From assembly GCA_004352715.1 (NCBI GenBank), contig SCFE01000073.1:136219-200218 (forward strand): a stretch of DNA of 64,000 nt, written 5' to 3'. The notes under the pieces are model-generated. The model saw only the letters and a list, made by a program, of their open reading frames with translations. It ran no database searches and had not been told where the DNA came from. The translations under genes were made by a program, and so were the position numbers. This document shows positions 11,301-22,330 of this stretch, piece by piece. Source of the stretch: Hofstenia miamia. Lineage: Eukaryota; Xenacoelomorpha; Acoela. Each line of letters starts with the position of its first letter. Positions within the stretch are counted from its first letter, which is position 1.

Positions 11301-14300
11301 GCTAAACTGACCTTTTTTGCTTGGATATAAATGCGGGTAGTACTCATAAGAAAGATCTGCTCTTTCCATGTTACCAAAGTATTCAAACTCTTTTTCAGCC
11401 TCGGGATAAAGTCTTAGTTTTACCAAAAGAGCTAACCGCGTATGCCATATCTATAAATAGGTAAACTAGGTGGATGAAAAACATACACATACTGATAGGC
11501 TATGTGGATTATGTGCCGAGACGATACCAGCCATTCCAGGGCCCTGACTGTAATCAGACAGCATTTGTTGGGTCAATTCAACTGCCCCACGTAAACATTC
11601 ATTTACCTAGGGAACTCATTCAAAATTTATACAAAATATTACATACAATGCACCGACCACATAACTATTACGGGATATTCAAGCTTATTTTACAAAATTT
11701 ATAAGCATTAACATTCTAGTACACGCAAATAAATACACAATTTTAGACTTAGCAGTACATGCGTTTATAACTAAGTGAAATACACACAGTTATCCGGGAA
11801 GAGACAGTCTGTCTACAGCATCAATCGGATTTAGATTGTCCGATTATTTGAACTTTAGATATGAGCATCATTTGAAAAAGTATAAAAAAATCAGAATTTT
11901 CTTTAACAAATAATTATTTTCAAGTTCTTCATGAACAACAATACCCATTAGCACAAATGTTCACCATTTCATGAGAGCACGTTCACTAAGAATTATTTAT
12001 GTAAACATCCCAAGATTTCCAAATTTCTTAAGAGTTTTGAAGAACATTGTTTGAAAAGACTGACAACAGTTTGGATTTTTAAGGTACTTGTGTAGTTTAG
12101 GTTTAAAACGGAAACATTAACGTCAAACAATAAACAGTGGAATAATTTAACATTAATACATATTAGTTTTAAAGTACACTACGATTACGTTTTGATTACA
12201 ACGTTTGGGAAATTACTGAAGCTTACAACAAAAGTCAAATATATTTATTATAGAATGCTATAATACTCTTTGCTTTAAAATATTTAAATATTTACTAATT
12301 TAGAAAAATTTTAAAAGTATCATTAAAGATTAAAGGAGTATACAAATGAAATGCCACAAAAATCTATGAACAAAGTTGTACGTGTGCACACTATCTAATT
12401 TTCAATTATATCCTGCATGGTTCCGATTTCTGTCGTAGAAGACTTTAATTTAGCTCATAAAAAATAATGGATAGTCACTTCATAATGATACTATTCTATA
12501 TACTGTGACAAGAACACATTATAAATAAATAATTGAAACTGTAGAGTAATTAATGTGATATGAGCAGATAAAAGATGCAAATAATCTTACGATAAGTGTT
12601 CGAAGACCATCTTCATCCTTTTTCACATTTTCAGCGGTCAATAGAAAACGTTCTGTGCTATTACCACGTAACTTATTCCAACTTTCTCCAACCGGATCAG
12701 CCTGAATAAAAATATGACAAGACAGAAAATTTGTGGTTAGGAATTAGGTATGAACGCGAACAATAATAGGTTTATGAACTTGAATGATAATAAGTATAAA
12801 TTGGTAAGAATGTAGATTCATTACCAACTTATTTTGAAGTTCGAAAACCCCAGGCGTTGTAAGTTGATCACGGCTCAGCGGACAGTGATTGGATAGCGCT
12901 GTTTCAATGGCAGAAGAAACAGAAGGAGGCCATATCCATGCAATGCAATGCTCCTCTGGTTCTAAACTGTAAAACAGACATTATTTCTAAGACCATTCTG
13001 AAAAAATATATGGGATTTGCGATTGTCACACATGAGTTTTACGAATTCAAAAAGATGACTGACCAATAATTTACCTTTCATGGTATTACTGGAATTATTA
13101 AAGATACCAAAGATAAAAAAAACAGCAAGGTTCTGCTTAACCTTGCATTTTCGGCCAAAATTCAATGTAAACCATAAAACTACTTAAGTCTAGAAGTAAA
13201 TGTCACTGTATGGCAACACGTTCAAAAAATCTATAGGGGATCTAGAGCAATCCCATAGTTCTATCTGTCGATTTTTGAGTAGAGCGCCTCATTATTCAAA
13301 GGTTATAGAAATTATAAATAAATTACTGGCTAGCGGACTTACTAGTAAATCATTTGTAAAATAAAAAAATAAGAACTTAATAAATCAAATTCCATTTGGC
13401 TAAAAGCTGAATAGGCTTATGTGTGGGATTAAATTTCATTTGATGAATCCTAAATATATCTAGCGTCTAGTCAACAGTCAGGGTTGAGTTGAAGTTACTT
13501 AGTCAGAATTCGAGTAATTGGGTTTTGCGCTGAATACATTTTTGAAGAAAATTCAGAGTTCGATCAAATTTTCTTACGCTAAAAAGTATTGTAACTAATA
13601 AACTAACGTAAATTTAAAAACTGCTTTTACAATATTTTCAAGGTCAAGACAGCTATTAACGATTGTTCTGCTGGTTTTTTTCAATCAAGTTGCAGTAATT
13701 GCGAACTGCGTTAGAAGCCCGGGTCATTTCTGGTTGATGTAAATACTAATATATGTATATATCGTGTGTCCCACAAAAACAAGGTTATATACAACATTAT
13801 ATTAACAAGTGATCAATGTAATGATTAGAAACAAAAAAATATTTTACAATACATGTTAGGATTTTCTATGAATCAATCAATTGACAACCTTCTAACATTG
13901 TGTAACTCGAATTTGAAAATTTTGTACTGCAGATGATAGAATTTATAAATAAATATTTTCACAGGTGTTTATAATTCTTATTTTCAAGTAATCCAATGAG
14001 CCAGGCATATCACCAACTTTAAATACTCTATCTTTAAGATAACTCCATAACCAACAGTTTAATGGAGAAAAATCGGGACTACAAGCAGACCATTCATTAG
14101 GGAAGTGACGTGAGATAACTCGACCTGCAAAATTTTCCTGGATTACTCTTTTTGAATCATAAGATACATGTGCAGATGCACCACACTGATGAAAGGTAGT
14201 AATTGACAACTTTCTTTTTCGTTTTAGACTTGGATTCAGAAAGTGTTCAAGCACCGCTGAATAATTGTCTCCATTTATGTTGACTGTAACACCATCTTGT

Positions 14301-17300
14301 TCAAAAAAGTGTGGACCAATAAGGAATCTTGAAGTGATGCTATCCAAACATTTAGCTTTGGTGATGAGTGTGATTGTTCAAACACAATGTTCGGTTGCTC
14401 ATTAGCACAGAATCTAACATTTTCGGCGATTAACTCGACCATTTAATGAAAAGGTACATACATAACGGAAAAGAATACTTTTAAGACAATTGTCATCATT
14501 TTGTATTGTCTGTAATGCCCATCTACAAAAAGCCACTCTCTTTAATTTCTGTTCTTCAGATATGTGTGAGATATTGATGGTTTATAAGGAAAAAATTTCA
14601 TCTCATGTCGAAAAATTCGATGAGCTGCTGTTTTAGAAGTGCCAACATCCTGTCCAATTAATCGAATTGAGACATTTCCATCACCTGAGGCATTAAGAAT
14701 GTCTGAAACTCTATCGCGCACATTTTCATCACTATTTCTACCACCATGCTTAATATTGGAAATTTAGCGAGACGATTTTCAACTGTTGAAGGATGAGGTA
14801 GGTCTTTCTTGCTCTTATAACCTTTCTGGGTACCAAACTTACTAATGGTTTCATTGACGCATTTGCCATTTTCAAAATAAAGCTGAATAATCAAAATCTT
14901 ATCTTCTTCAGCAAGGCGACTCATTTCACTAGAAATCCGACAGATTTATCTACAATAATCAATGCTAAAAAGCAATAATGAAGTCACATGTCAATTTATA
15001 AAATTTTATTGAAAAATCTAATTTGTTCTGGGACACACTATATATATATATATATATATAAATTATATATCCTATTTTGATATTTTGGATTCATATTCTG
15101 AAAAACAAGTTCAGTAGGTATATATGTAATGTAAGTATGCACTAAATGATCNTTTTCAAATTTTAATAATAGTCGTCTATACTTGAAATATAATTTCTTT
15201 TCTTCTCTGCTTAGCACATTTGATAAAATATAATTAAATGATATTTTGCTAAGACTTAGCATATTATGAAAGATTTATTCAGCAAACATGTTTCGCTACA
15301 TACGTATAGCTTCGTCAGTGCATATATAGAGTATAGAGGGAAAGTTTAGAAAAGTTTAAGAATGCTAACATGGTTTAATTGTCTATTTATATATATATAA
15401 ACACTTAAATGATTGTTGTCGAATTTTAACTAAATTTAGGTCTACAGTTTTGTCCGTTCAAATATCCGAACTTTGCATACAACTATCCGAAGCTTGCATT
15501 TAAGTATGCGACTTGTGTCTTCAAATATCCTAAGTATATATACAATTATACGATTTGAATTTTTGTTGCGTTTAATTGTATTACACATATTAGTTTAATT
15601 TTTCTAAAAGCTTTTCAAGGAAGCTTAGGTCAGAAATGTAAACATTTGTGTACATGTACACATGCGTTTTTGCATAAGTGGAGATTTTGTTTATAAAGTA
15701 CAATATTTGCTTAGTTAAAGCACAATCGCAAATGGCACGAAGGGTGTGGTTAAGTCGAAGTACAAGGCAGATTCAAGGGTGATTTGGGTATCTCGCTAGT
15801 CTTCTTATTTGGCACCTATTCACACAAGCTAAATTTTATTTTGTGAGCTATTTCGATTTTTTTAATCAAGCTGAAAAATGTAAAAAAAACTTTTTGCTAC
15901 CTATTATTAAATCATTTTACCGATGTACCACTTAGTCATCTAATTGATGAAAGAATATTGACCAGAGAAACAATCAGATTTTGCCATGAATAATTTTTTT
16001 TGACGTTGAACTATTGTTTGTTGACATAATGACAAAAATCGATGTAGTTCAGGTGGTCGACATAATGAAATTTGAAGAAATTTTTTACCAAAAATTTTAA
16101 ATACAATTAAACTTAGCAAAATTGAAAGTCGGATAATTGCATGCACTCTTCGTATATTTGGAGGGAAATACTGAAGTTATTTAAATGAATACTTTTTATA
16201 TGCATCTTAAATCTATCAGCAATTCCATATTTACATTCGAAGTAAAATTTCGCTGTACAAATATACAATAATGAATTTAGAAACAGATATTCAGTAAAAA
16301 TGGGTAGTTGTGGCAATAACACTTCAATTTGTACATACGAATTCGGTTCGGTTATTAACCAATCTGCGAGTAGCGCATGCAATCTTGCATCTTGTGTATT
16401 CCGCAAAACGTAAAGTGTATTCTGTTTGTATATCAAATTTGCATAATTCGTGTGTCGTGTACCATACACGGTACAGATGCGATAAACTATTCTGCTGTGC
16501 AAAGGCAGACGATGTATCTGCAATATTGAATATTTGATACTTTTCTATGCAATGGACTCCCATACCCATTCTGCATTTAGTGTCAAAGTCACGAAGACTT
16601 ATATTCACTGCAAGCAAGGACGCCGCTGGACAAAAAATTTTTTTACACGTGTGATATTTTAGAAACCTGATTTTGTTGAAAAAATATTTCATTGAAAGAG
16701 AACAAGGAGATGAGATCATATTTTCCATGCACTTGATTATCCGAAGTAATGTGCTAGAATCTGCTTTAATACCATCTGTAAAAATATAAGAATATAGACC
16801 TATGGTTTGATATTTTCTACCACTCAACTATTTTGAAATCAATATTTACCATATCAGTTATAGGAACACTTTATATCTGATATACTGCACTTCAAATGGA
16901 AGTAAATTTCAAAATAACACCAATATTTTCCAGATATTAATCAAAGATTTAACCTGGTTTAAGTGATTAAAGATTTTTCATAACGATTTAGAAAAAAAAT
17001 TATTCACATGAAAATGACTTGCGTGTTTTATGTATTCTTCATAGTGTACTTCACATGTATACATCTATACACATTGGAATGGAAAAATGATAAATGTATT
17101 TCATACAGTAAAAATATGTTTCAATACATTTAGCGCAATACTAAATACATTTTAAATGTATTTAAATCAAGTATTACCAACTCACCATGAAGGAGTGGGA
17201 GGGGGCTACTGCCCCCGGTTGCGGCGCCTATGCAAGTAAATATTTAACTGTGGGAAAGAGACGTAACTGGAGAGACACACCGATATTTCTAAAGGCAGCA

Positions 17301-20300
17301 CGACATAACTACATATACTCAAAATCATTAAAAGTGCAGATACGTCGATTTGCCTTGGCACGCCATTGCTTCCATAACAAAATTGTTACCAGTAATATTT
17401 TTGAATTACAGTGTTTATTTTTGGCAAATAAGATGTAATGAAATTTCTTCCGATTTTACTTTAATACATGCATTGGGCATGTAAAACAATAAAAAAACTA
17501 CCTTGAAGATGGAATTTCGGTTGGCGTTTCATAGCATATTCGTAGAGGACAAAGCGGATCCAATTCAGCACTGAAATCAAAAGAAGCACGATCATGGGGG
17601 TGCATATCAGGAGACAACAACATTGAGTTACGTCCTGTTTCAACAAGAGAATCTAGAATAATGAATGAATGTTATTTCAAATAAGTTTCTGTTTTACACA
17701 AACTGCTAATCATCATCAAAAACTTTGAAATGAAATACTCCTTTCAGGAATTGAATATAATAAAAAATATTGAACTTTAAAAGTACAGGGTCTTTGTGAT
17801 AAAACCAAAAAAATAGCCTATAAAATTACATTCAAACAATCTTACGGGTGGACTGATGGTTTTCATTTTGGTATGGGGATCTGTTAAATGGCGGGTCTTG
17901 AAATAATAGTGAATCTGAACTTTGTGAATACGGAATATTAGCTACAGGCATTCCTCCCAAAGAAGGATAATCCGTGGATGACACTAAACATACAAACCGA
18001 TCTAAAACTGAATCAAACGATAGAAGCTTGCACTACGCATGCGAAATATTAAAGATAAAGAAAAGTTATTCTCACCACATAGAATAGATGTTACCTGTAT
18101 TTGAAGGAATATGATATGTATTCAAATACGGATTTGAAACTGTGGTATTAAGACTCGAAGTAAATGGGTAAGACTCATAACTATTAAGATTAGATTCATA
18201 AGTTTGAGATTTGAGAGGCAACGACGCTTGCGTTTCGCCTAAAACTGAAGTATTAATTGCATGTAAACTAAAATTAAGCACGTTTCTAGCAATGAAAAAT
18301 TTCTGACATGAATTTTCAAAGCCAAAAAATTAATAATCATCACTGCAGCAAACCAAAACTCAACAAATATTAATATTACCTAAAAAACACATATCACAAA
18401 CATGAATATTTCATAATAAAACGTAATGCATCAGAACCTTCCCGCGAAATTTTTTAAAAACATTTTAATTTCCTAAAAATGCAAATTCAAAAAAATATTA
18501 GTTTCTGAAAATACTAATGAAATTTCCCAAATTACTAAACGGACAATTAAATTAATCTCATAGTAGGAGGATTTATATAAATGTAAACATGTTTAATACG
18601 TCTTTTACAACACCATGGCCTTACGAATGTTCGATTCGACCTCGAATACTGATAATTCTAATCATGGTAATATTCGAATCATTCAAATATTGAACTCTAT
18701 CAACTGCTAAAGCTATACAGGAACCACAATCAGTTCAACACTAGGGTATTTTGAAGACAGCACAGATCTAATACCCAATTAGCATTATAGTTAGCAAGAC
18801 TTAACCGCGTTGATTCAATTCGAACGTGAAATTAGCGATTCACAGGCCTTAAACCTCTTTAAAAAAATTCCACAAAATAAACAATTTCATATACATGCCA
18901 GGATTCAGTAATGAATAACATGAAAAATACTTAGTTGAGAAATGCAAATTCATTAATTAAAAAATGAATGAAGACTCATTCGTCTAGAGTAATAAATTTT
19001 AGCATTAATGAATACATTGGTAACAACTATGGAAGGGATGCTTACTATCTAAACAATCATACTGCTATTTATTGTGGAAAGGTATGTGAATGTAGGGCTG
19101 AAAACATTCAAAGTCTATATGCATAAAGCAACATTGGGTGGTGCATACACAATTAGAATTTAATCATGAAATACGAACATTAACTCTTTGACGGCCAGGG
19201 GACACAGTGTTCCACTGATGCAGTGACTTCTATTTTCATTTCTACAAAAATTGAATATCCATAAAATGTATTACATCAAATTGTCTACTATTTACTATGT
19301 GTGGGTGATTTGCATTGAATCATGGTATATACATATCAATACAAGAAGATTACAGAAATTAATCGTTCTTATTATTTCATTAATAATATATAAACCAATG
19401 TGTAGTCAAAAGTTTCCATTGCAGCGCTGCAAAATTATAATAAGTGTAAACGTGTAAAAATCGTGATTTTTTACAATTATAGTAAATTAAGATATATACA
19501 AATTCATCGAGATAGGAAGTTTCGTTAGATATTCGTTTGTACATGCTTATGCATATGTTTTCAAAATATCAAATTCATCAATTGTTTCAGGAAAAAAGGG
19601 GCAGATGAAAAGAGCACAATATCATGTCTTTATATTATAAATGAAGATAATGGTGGCATAGACGTAGTGAACTTATGAGATAGTCCAATTGTATTGTTCA
19701 TATGAAAAGTTCATATAGAATTAAGCTAGATATATATAAATGATAAGTTATTTCGTCATACAACAATATCTATTTTTCATGAAAAATAGCAAATCTTACA
19801 CTTATCGAACACAGGGACAATGGTGTCCCAGGCCCCAGAGAAAAGAGTAAATATGAATAATCAAAATGCCTTAATACAGGTTGGTTATAGAGTAAGTATT
19901 TTATGAGAACATACAATTTCACAGAAAACGAATATATTCTGTTGAAACTTTATATTTAATTTTAGAAAACCGCAAGATTAATGTTCAATACGCCCTACTC
20001 CTTCTGCAATCACAGCGAAGATTCAATCAACTAAATTTTCCATTGCTTTATGAAGTAACTCAGATGTAATATTTCTGATTTCCTCCTTTATTGTCAACCA
20101 ATCTTAGACTGATCTAAAACACTACCAGTATCTTCAAATTACTTTATAAGGTTTGTACTTGCTTATGCTTATAAAGAAGATTGTCAATTTCTATTCGATT
20201 TTGCGAAGACTCCATAATAGCTCCAAACTAAAATAATAAATCGCCATTCTCCTAGTTTTAAATAAATATATGTATGTTATGACTTCTTTTCTTAATGAAA

Positions 20301-20737
20301 TACCTAGCTACTTTATAACCAACCTGTATTATGGTGATAATAGGACCAAATGAGATATAAAACTATAAAAATAATTTGATCGATCATCTCAGTTCCTTGT
20401 GGTCGTCAAAGGGTTAATGGAATTCTTAAAATTTTTCTTTGTCTTGCTTGCACATTACTACATCAGCTAATACTGCTGCAAGCTATATTGTGCTCTTTGT
20501 TGAACAAACCTTTAGTTCCGTATGATGCTTCAGCAAAGGAGTCTGCATTCACAGTCTAAATAAATATAAATAGTAATAGCGCAACAATGTTAATACTGGT
20601 TCGGCACTATACGGTGGATTACTTGGAAGTTGCTGAAATGATGGCTGTGTTACAACAGGGTCAACTCTTTGCATTGTCAATGGATCAAACAGTGGTATTG
20701 AAGGAGTTTCCGATGGGGAATCGTGAAATTCACTCAT
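8257..20737 (-). CDS. TRAPPC12: TRAPPC12-like TRAPP complex subunit, 12 exons, C-terminus not found
   Basis: Homologue of TRAPPC12 (TTC15/TRAMM), a TPR-repeat subunit of metazoan TRAPPIII acting in ER-Golgi membrane traffic and autophagy. The exons are 20737-20613, 18267-18095, 17983-17846, 17652-17502, 12966-12825, 12701-12591, 11606-11493, 11450-11312, 10172-10060, 9685-9616, 9471-9398 and 8358-8257. All junctions are GT..AG and phases agree throughout, giving exactly 484 codons. The N-terminal ~200 residues are Ser/Pro/Asn-rich and disordered, as in the family. Family landmarks follow: [56 protein letters not shown] and [10 protein letters not shown]. Vertebrate proteins are about 735 aa, so about 160 C-terminal residues (the last TPRs) are missing from the recognised exons and probably lie left of the window or in a rearranged part. 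Confidence 0.88.
9398..9471 (-). CDS. TRAPPC12: TRAPPC12-like coding exon 11
   Basis: Encodes [20 protein letters not shown]..., a TPR helix conserved in the family. Acceptor ATATTTTAG, donor GTACAA. Confidence 0.93.
9616..9685 (-). CDS. TRAPPC12: TRAPPC12-like coding exon 10
   Basis: Encodes [19 protein letters not shown]..., the linker before the next TPR. Acceptor GTAGTTTAG, donor GTATGC, ends in phase 1. Confidence 0.85.
10060..10172 (-). CDS. TRAPPC12: TRAPPC12-like coding exon 9
   Basis: Encodes [20 protein letters not shown]...YLLSTTRK, matching the SMxPFSMRxLxAELP motif of the family. Acceptor TATTTTAG, donor GTTAAA. Confidence 0.95.
11312..11450 (-). CDS. TRAPPC12: TRAPPC12-like coding exon 8
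   Basis: Encodes [15 protein letters not shown]...[11 protein letters not shown], the best-conserved block of the family. Acceptor TATTTATAG, donor GTCAGT, ends in phase 1. Confidence 0.95.
11493..11606 (-). CDS. TRAPPC12: TRAPPC12-like coding exon 7
   Basis: Encodes [20 protein letters not shown]...HNPHSLS, aligned with the first helical pair of the TPR region (RAAVDLTGRLL-type motif). 38 whole codons, donor GTATGT. Confidence 0.92.
12591..12701 (-). CDS. TRAPPC12: TRAPPC12-like coding exon 6
   Basis: Encodes [13 protein letters not shown]...DEDGLRTLI. It is 37 whole codons, acceptor TTTATTCAG, donor GTAAGA. Confidence 0.9.
12825..12966 (-). CDS. TRAPPC12: TRAPPC12-like coding exon 5
   Basis: Encodes [19 protein letters not shown]...[12 protein letters not shown], which matches the WxPxxxV..V....  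L-T-PGL region at the start of the conserved part of the family. Acceptor TGTTTTACAG, donor GTAATG. Confidence 0.9.
12967..13763. other. TRAPPC12 intron sequence, no feature seen
   Basis: AT-rich intronic DNA without a recognisable element before the mariner relic. Confidence 0.4.
13764..15038 (-). mobile_element. DD41D-type mariner relic
   Basis: The tips read GTGTGTCCCACAA on the left and, reverse-complemented, GTGTGTCCCAGAA on the right. The right tip is followed by a TA dinucleotide that runs into a (TA)n array. The 1275-bp interior carries a decayed mariner-family transposase on the minus strand. Confidence 0.8.
13943..14924 (-). pseudogene. DD41D mariner transposase, inactivated
   Basis: The N-terminal part (14924-14658) starts [20 protein letters not shown] and matches the DUF4817-type helix-turn-helix of these transposases. 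Homology resumes in another frame in 14347-13943 with [12 protein letters not shown] and [19 protein letters not shown]. The second catalytic Asp of the HQDGA motif is Cys (FHQCGASAH) and the third, expected in SPLDxxLW, is Asn (SPLNCWLW). There are 41 residues between these two positions, hence the DD41D assignment. Frameshifts and the lost residues mean no activity. Confidence 0.82.
15038..15262 (-). other. Open frame downstream of hammerhead-like motif, possible Penelope-like fragment
   Basis: An open frame whose codons include [20 protein letters not shown] and a following IPTELVF, with one ambiguous base at 15152. It begins about 15-50 bp downstream of the hammerhead-like motif on the same strand, the order seen in the 5' part of Penelope-like retroelements. 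I see no reverse transcriptase or GIY-YIG domain, so the assignment is a guess. Confidence 0.2.
15039..15062. repeat. (TA)n microsatellite
   Basis: TA run abutting the right tip of the mariner relic. Confidence 0.9.
15277..15325 (-). ncRNA. Hammerhead-ribozyme-like motif
   Basis: On the minus strand the order is CTGACGA (15318-15312), a helix of GCTA with TAGC closed by an 8-nt loop (15310-15295), then GAAAC (15294-15290). The short outer stem GCA (15321-15319) pairs with TGC (15284-15282). This is the layout of a type I hammerhead with a minimal stem III (AC/GU), as described for Penelope-like elements and retrozymes. One unpaired A between CTGACGA and stem II departs from the canonical core, and stem III would have only a 2-nt loop, so self-cleavage is doubtful. 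Confidence 0.4.
15326..17100. other. TRAPPC12 intron, overlapping minus-strand frames of unknown status
   Basis: Two overlapping minus-strand open frames (16827-16324, 167 codons, Cys-rich; and 16523-16113, 136 codons) stand out by length but match nothing that I know. They share sequence in two frames, which argues against both being real. The rest is AT-rich intron. Confidence 0.25.
17100..17235. repeat. Possible hAT-type end fragments
   Basis: The stretch ending at 17185 (repeated AATACATTT units, then AAGTATTACCAACTC) resembles the ends of hAT elements. A GC-rich palindrome-like block GGGGGCTACTGCCCCCGG follows at 17204-17221. No partner end or target duplication was found. Confidence 0.25.
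17502..17652 (-). CDS. TRAPPC12: TRAPPC12-like coding exon 4
   Basis: Encodes [19 protein letters not shown]... ending in PTEIPSS. Acceptor TTATTCTAG, donor GTAGTT. The following intron is about 4.5 kb and hosts the DD41D mariner relic and the hammerhead-like motif. Confidence 0.8.
17846..17983 (-). CDS. TRAPPC12: TRAPPC12-like coding exon 3
   Basis: Encodes [19 protein letters not shown]... Acceptor TATGTTTAG and consensus donor GTAAGA. Phase 1 in and phase 1 out. Confidence 0.8.
18095..18267 (-). CDS. TRAPPC12: TRAPPC12-like coding exon 2
   Basis: Encodes [17 protein letters not shown]..., Ser/Tyr/Asn-rich. Acceptor AATTTTAG and donor GTAACA. It ends in phase 1. Confidence 0.75.
18268..19183. 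other. TRAPPC12 intron, no feature seen
   Basis: AT-rich intron between coding exons 1 and 2, left of the piggyBac-type element. ATTCGAAT-like motifs around 18630-18690 are noted only. Confidence 0.35.
19184..20413. mobile_element. Non-autonomous piggyBac-type element in TRAPPC12 intron
   Basis: TTAA at 19180-19183 and 20414-20417 flank tips reading CTCTTTGACGGCCA on the left and, reverse-complemented, CCCTTTGACGACCA on the right. A subterminal dyad GGGGACACAGTGTTCC near the left end recurs in related form (ACAGGGACAATGGTGTCCC) at 19812-19830. No transposase frame is present in the 1230 bp, so it is a deletion derivative or MITE. It lies between coding exons 1 and 2. Confidence 0.75.
20613..20737 (-). 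CDS. TRAPPC12: TRAPPC12-like coding exon 1
   Basis: Begins [13 protein letters not shown]. The ATG lies 8 bp inside an exon with acceptor TTTAG at 20747-20746, so an untranslated 5' exon is expected further right. The donor GTATAG was chosen because it is the only good site giving phase 2, which the next exon needs. The N-terminal region is poorly conserved, so membership rests on phase and composition. Confidence 0.55.
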
Positions 20738-20745
20738 AGCGCAAA

Positions 20746-21698
20746 CTAAATTTATGTATACACTAAAAATGGGTAACATTTGGAGAAAAACAAATAAAAT
20801 TAATTCAACATATTTGCTATTTGATTTTAACAAACGTGACATGATGACATTAATCTCTTATTATGGAATTGTATAGCTTATATTTTAGTGATTGAGACAG
20901 AAGTGAGACATCAAACAATACTTTTATATCGAAAAAGAAGAAACCTTCTTGATAGAAGTACATCGAATATGCTTTCAAGGCTAAATTAAATAATGATACT
21001 GATATCTCATCAATTGTAGACGACCACACCTTAGTCATTGATTGCCATTAGAATTTACAGAAAGTATGGCTGTTAAACTACAAAATTAACAGAAATGTGT
21101 AGGTTAAGGTTAAGCCATATGTATCAAATTAGAAATAACAGTAAAGAGCAGATCTAGAAATGCTTGATAGGGAGCTATGAGTCTAAACTCTGATAGCGAA
21201 GTGAGGAACCATAAAAGTCCTCTACTTTAATATAACTAAATATTTGTCCAAACCAAATTCAAAGCGATGTAATTTTTAACAATATATCAAAGACGTAAAA
21301 TATTTGAAATAACATCACAAATTTGATCAAATTTACAACTTTATTCATCATGTAAAATAATTTGCATTTTTAAGAACCTTACAAAATGCCCCATTATTAA
21401 TGTTATTATAAATGAAAACGGGTTAAGAGAGATAATGATTTGTCAATTATATGTATGTCGTTAAATTTATTGTCACAGTATTAAAAATTCTGAGTACTCA
21501 ATAACCACAAATGCTGACAAAAAACATTGCGTTTCGCACGGACTTCATCAATAAGGAAATCATTGTCCGTGTTAAATTATAGTACAGCATCAATTTTTTC
21601 GTCACTAGTAATTCCTTAGACGCTATATGCATTTAGTCAAAGATTGCTATAGCCTTGCTAGCTCAAAAATGAAAACTATTTCGTTATTGGCACTACTG

Positions 21699-21743
<45 letters not shown>

Positions 21744-22233
21744 ATGTATGTATCTATGTAGGTATGTATGTCTGTATGTATGTATGTATTTATGTATGTA
21801 TGTATATATATCATCCACAGTCCTTTTATGCATTGTAATGCATAGTAATAATTTATTTTTCAAATTTCTTAGTCAGACAATTGTCTACATCAAATGTCGT
21901 TAATAGAATATTAGAGGTTTTAAAAAATGCAACTTTTTGTAACTTTTGTGAACGCCATTTAGAACTCAGCATTTATTAGGTCAGTCAAGTCTTGATCAGA
22001 GTGTGATTACATATAAAAAAGCATTTTGATGGTGTACTATCTTTGATTTTGCCATTCATTTTATTTTGTTCTAATTTACAATTGAGATCCTTTCCGTAAT
22101 ATTTATCATTTCTATGCATTGAGATTCTCGCCATATTTATTTTCATAAAATATCATACAATGCAGTTAATGTTTTATTTCTGTACATTTCAGCATTTGCT
22201 CAATCTATAAATTTTTTTGCAAATTTCAAGAAA
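20746..22233. other. Region upstream of the TRAPPC12 coding start; microsatellite inside
   Basis: No coding exon recognised. The untranslated first exon and promoter of the TRAPPC12-like gene should lie here or beyond. A (TA)n then (TATG)n microsatellite occupies about 21700-21811. Confidence 0.35.
21700..21811. repeat. (TA)n/(TATG)n compound microsatellite
   Basis: About 40 bp of TA followed by about 70 bp of degenerate TATG repeats. Confidence 0.92.
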
Positions 22234-22330
22234 TGCCAAACACCAATTCTTGTGGTGAGCAAATGATTGCTGCTGCACTACATAAAGTTGATTCTAGTAG
22301 ACAGTGTGGAATCTGTAAAAAGAAGTCAGA
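22234..22330 (+). CDS. Candidate exon with CxxC motif, possibly spliced to 25935
   Basis: An ATG frame reading MPNTNSCGEQMIAAALHK and then RQCGICKKKSD. It runs into a possible donor GTTTGT in phase 1. Joining it to the exon candidate at 25935 keeps the frame and extends a Cys-rich zinc-ribbon-like run. Alternatively it is a fragment of a piggyBac-type C-terminus or chance. The donor is weak. Confidence 0.3.
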
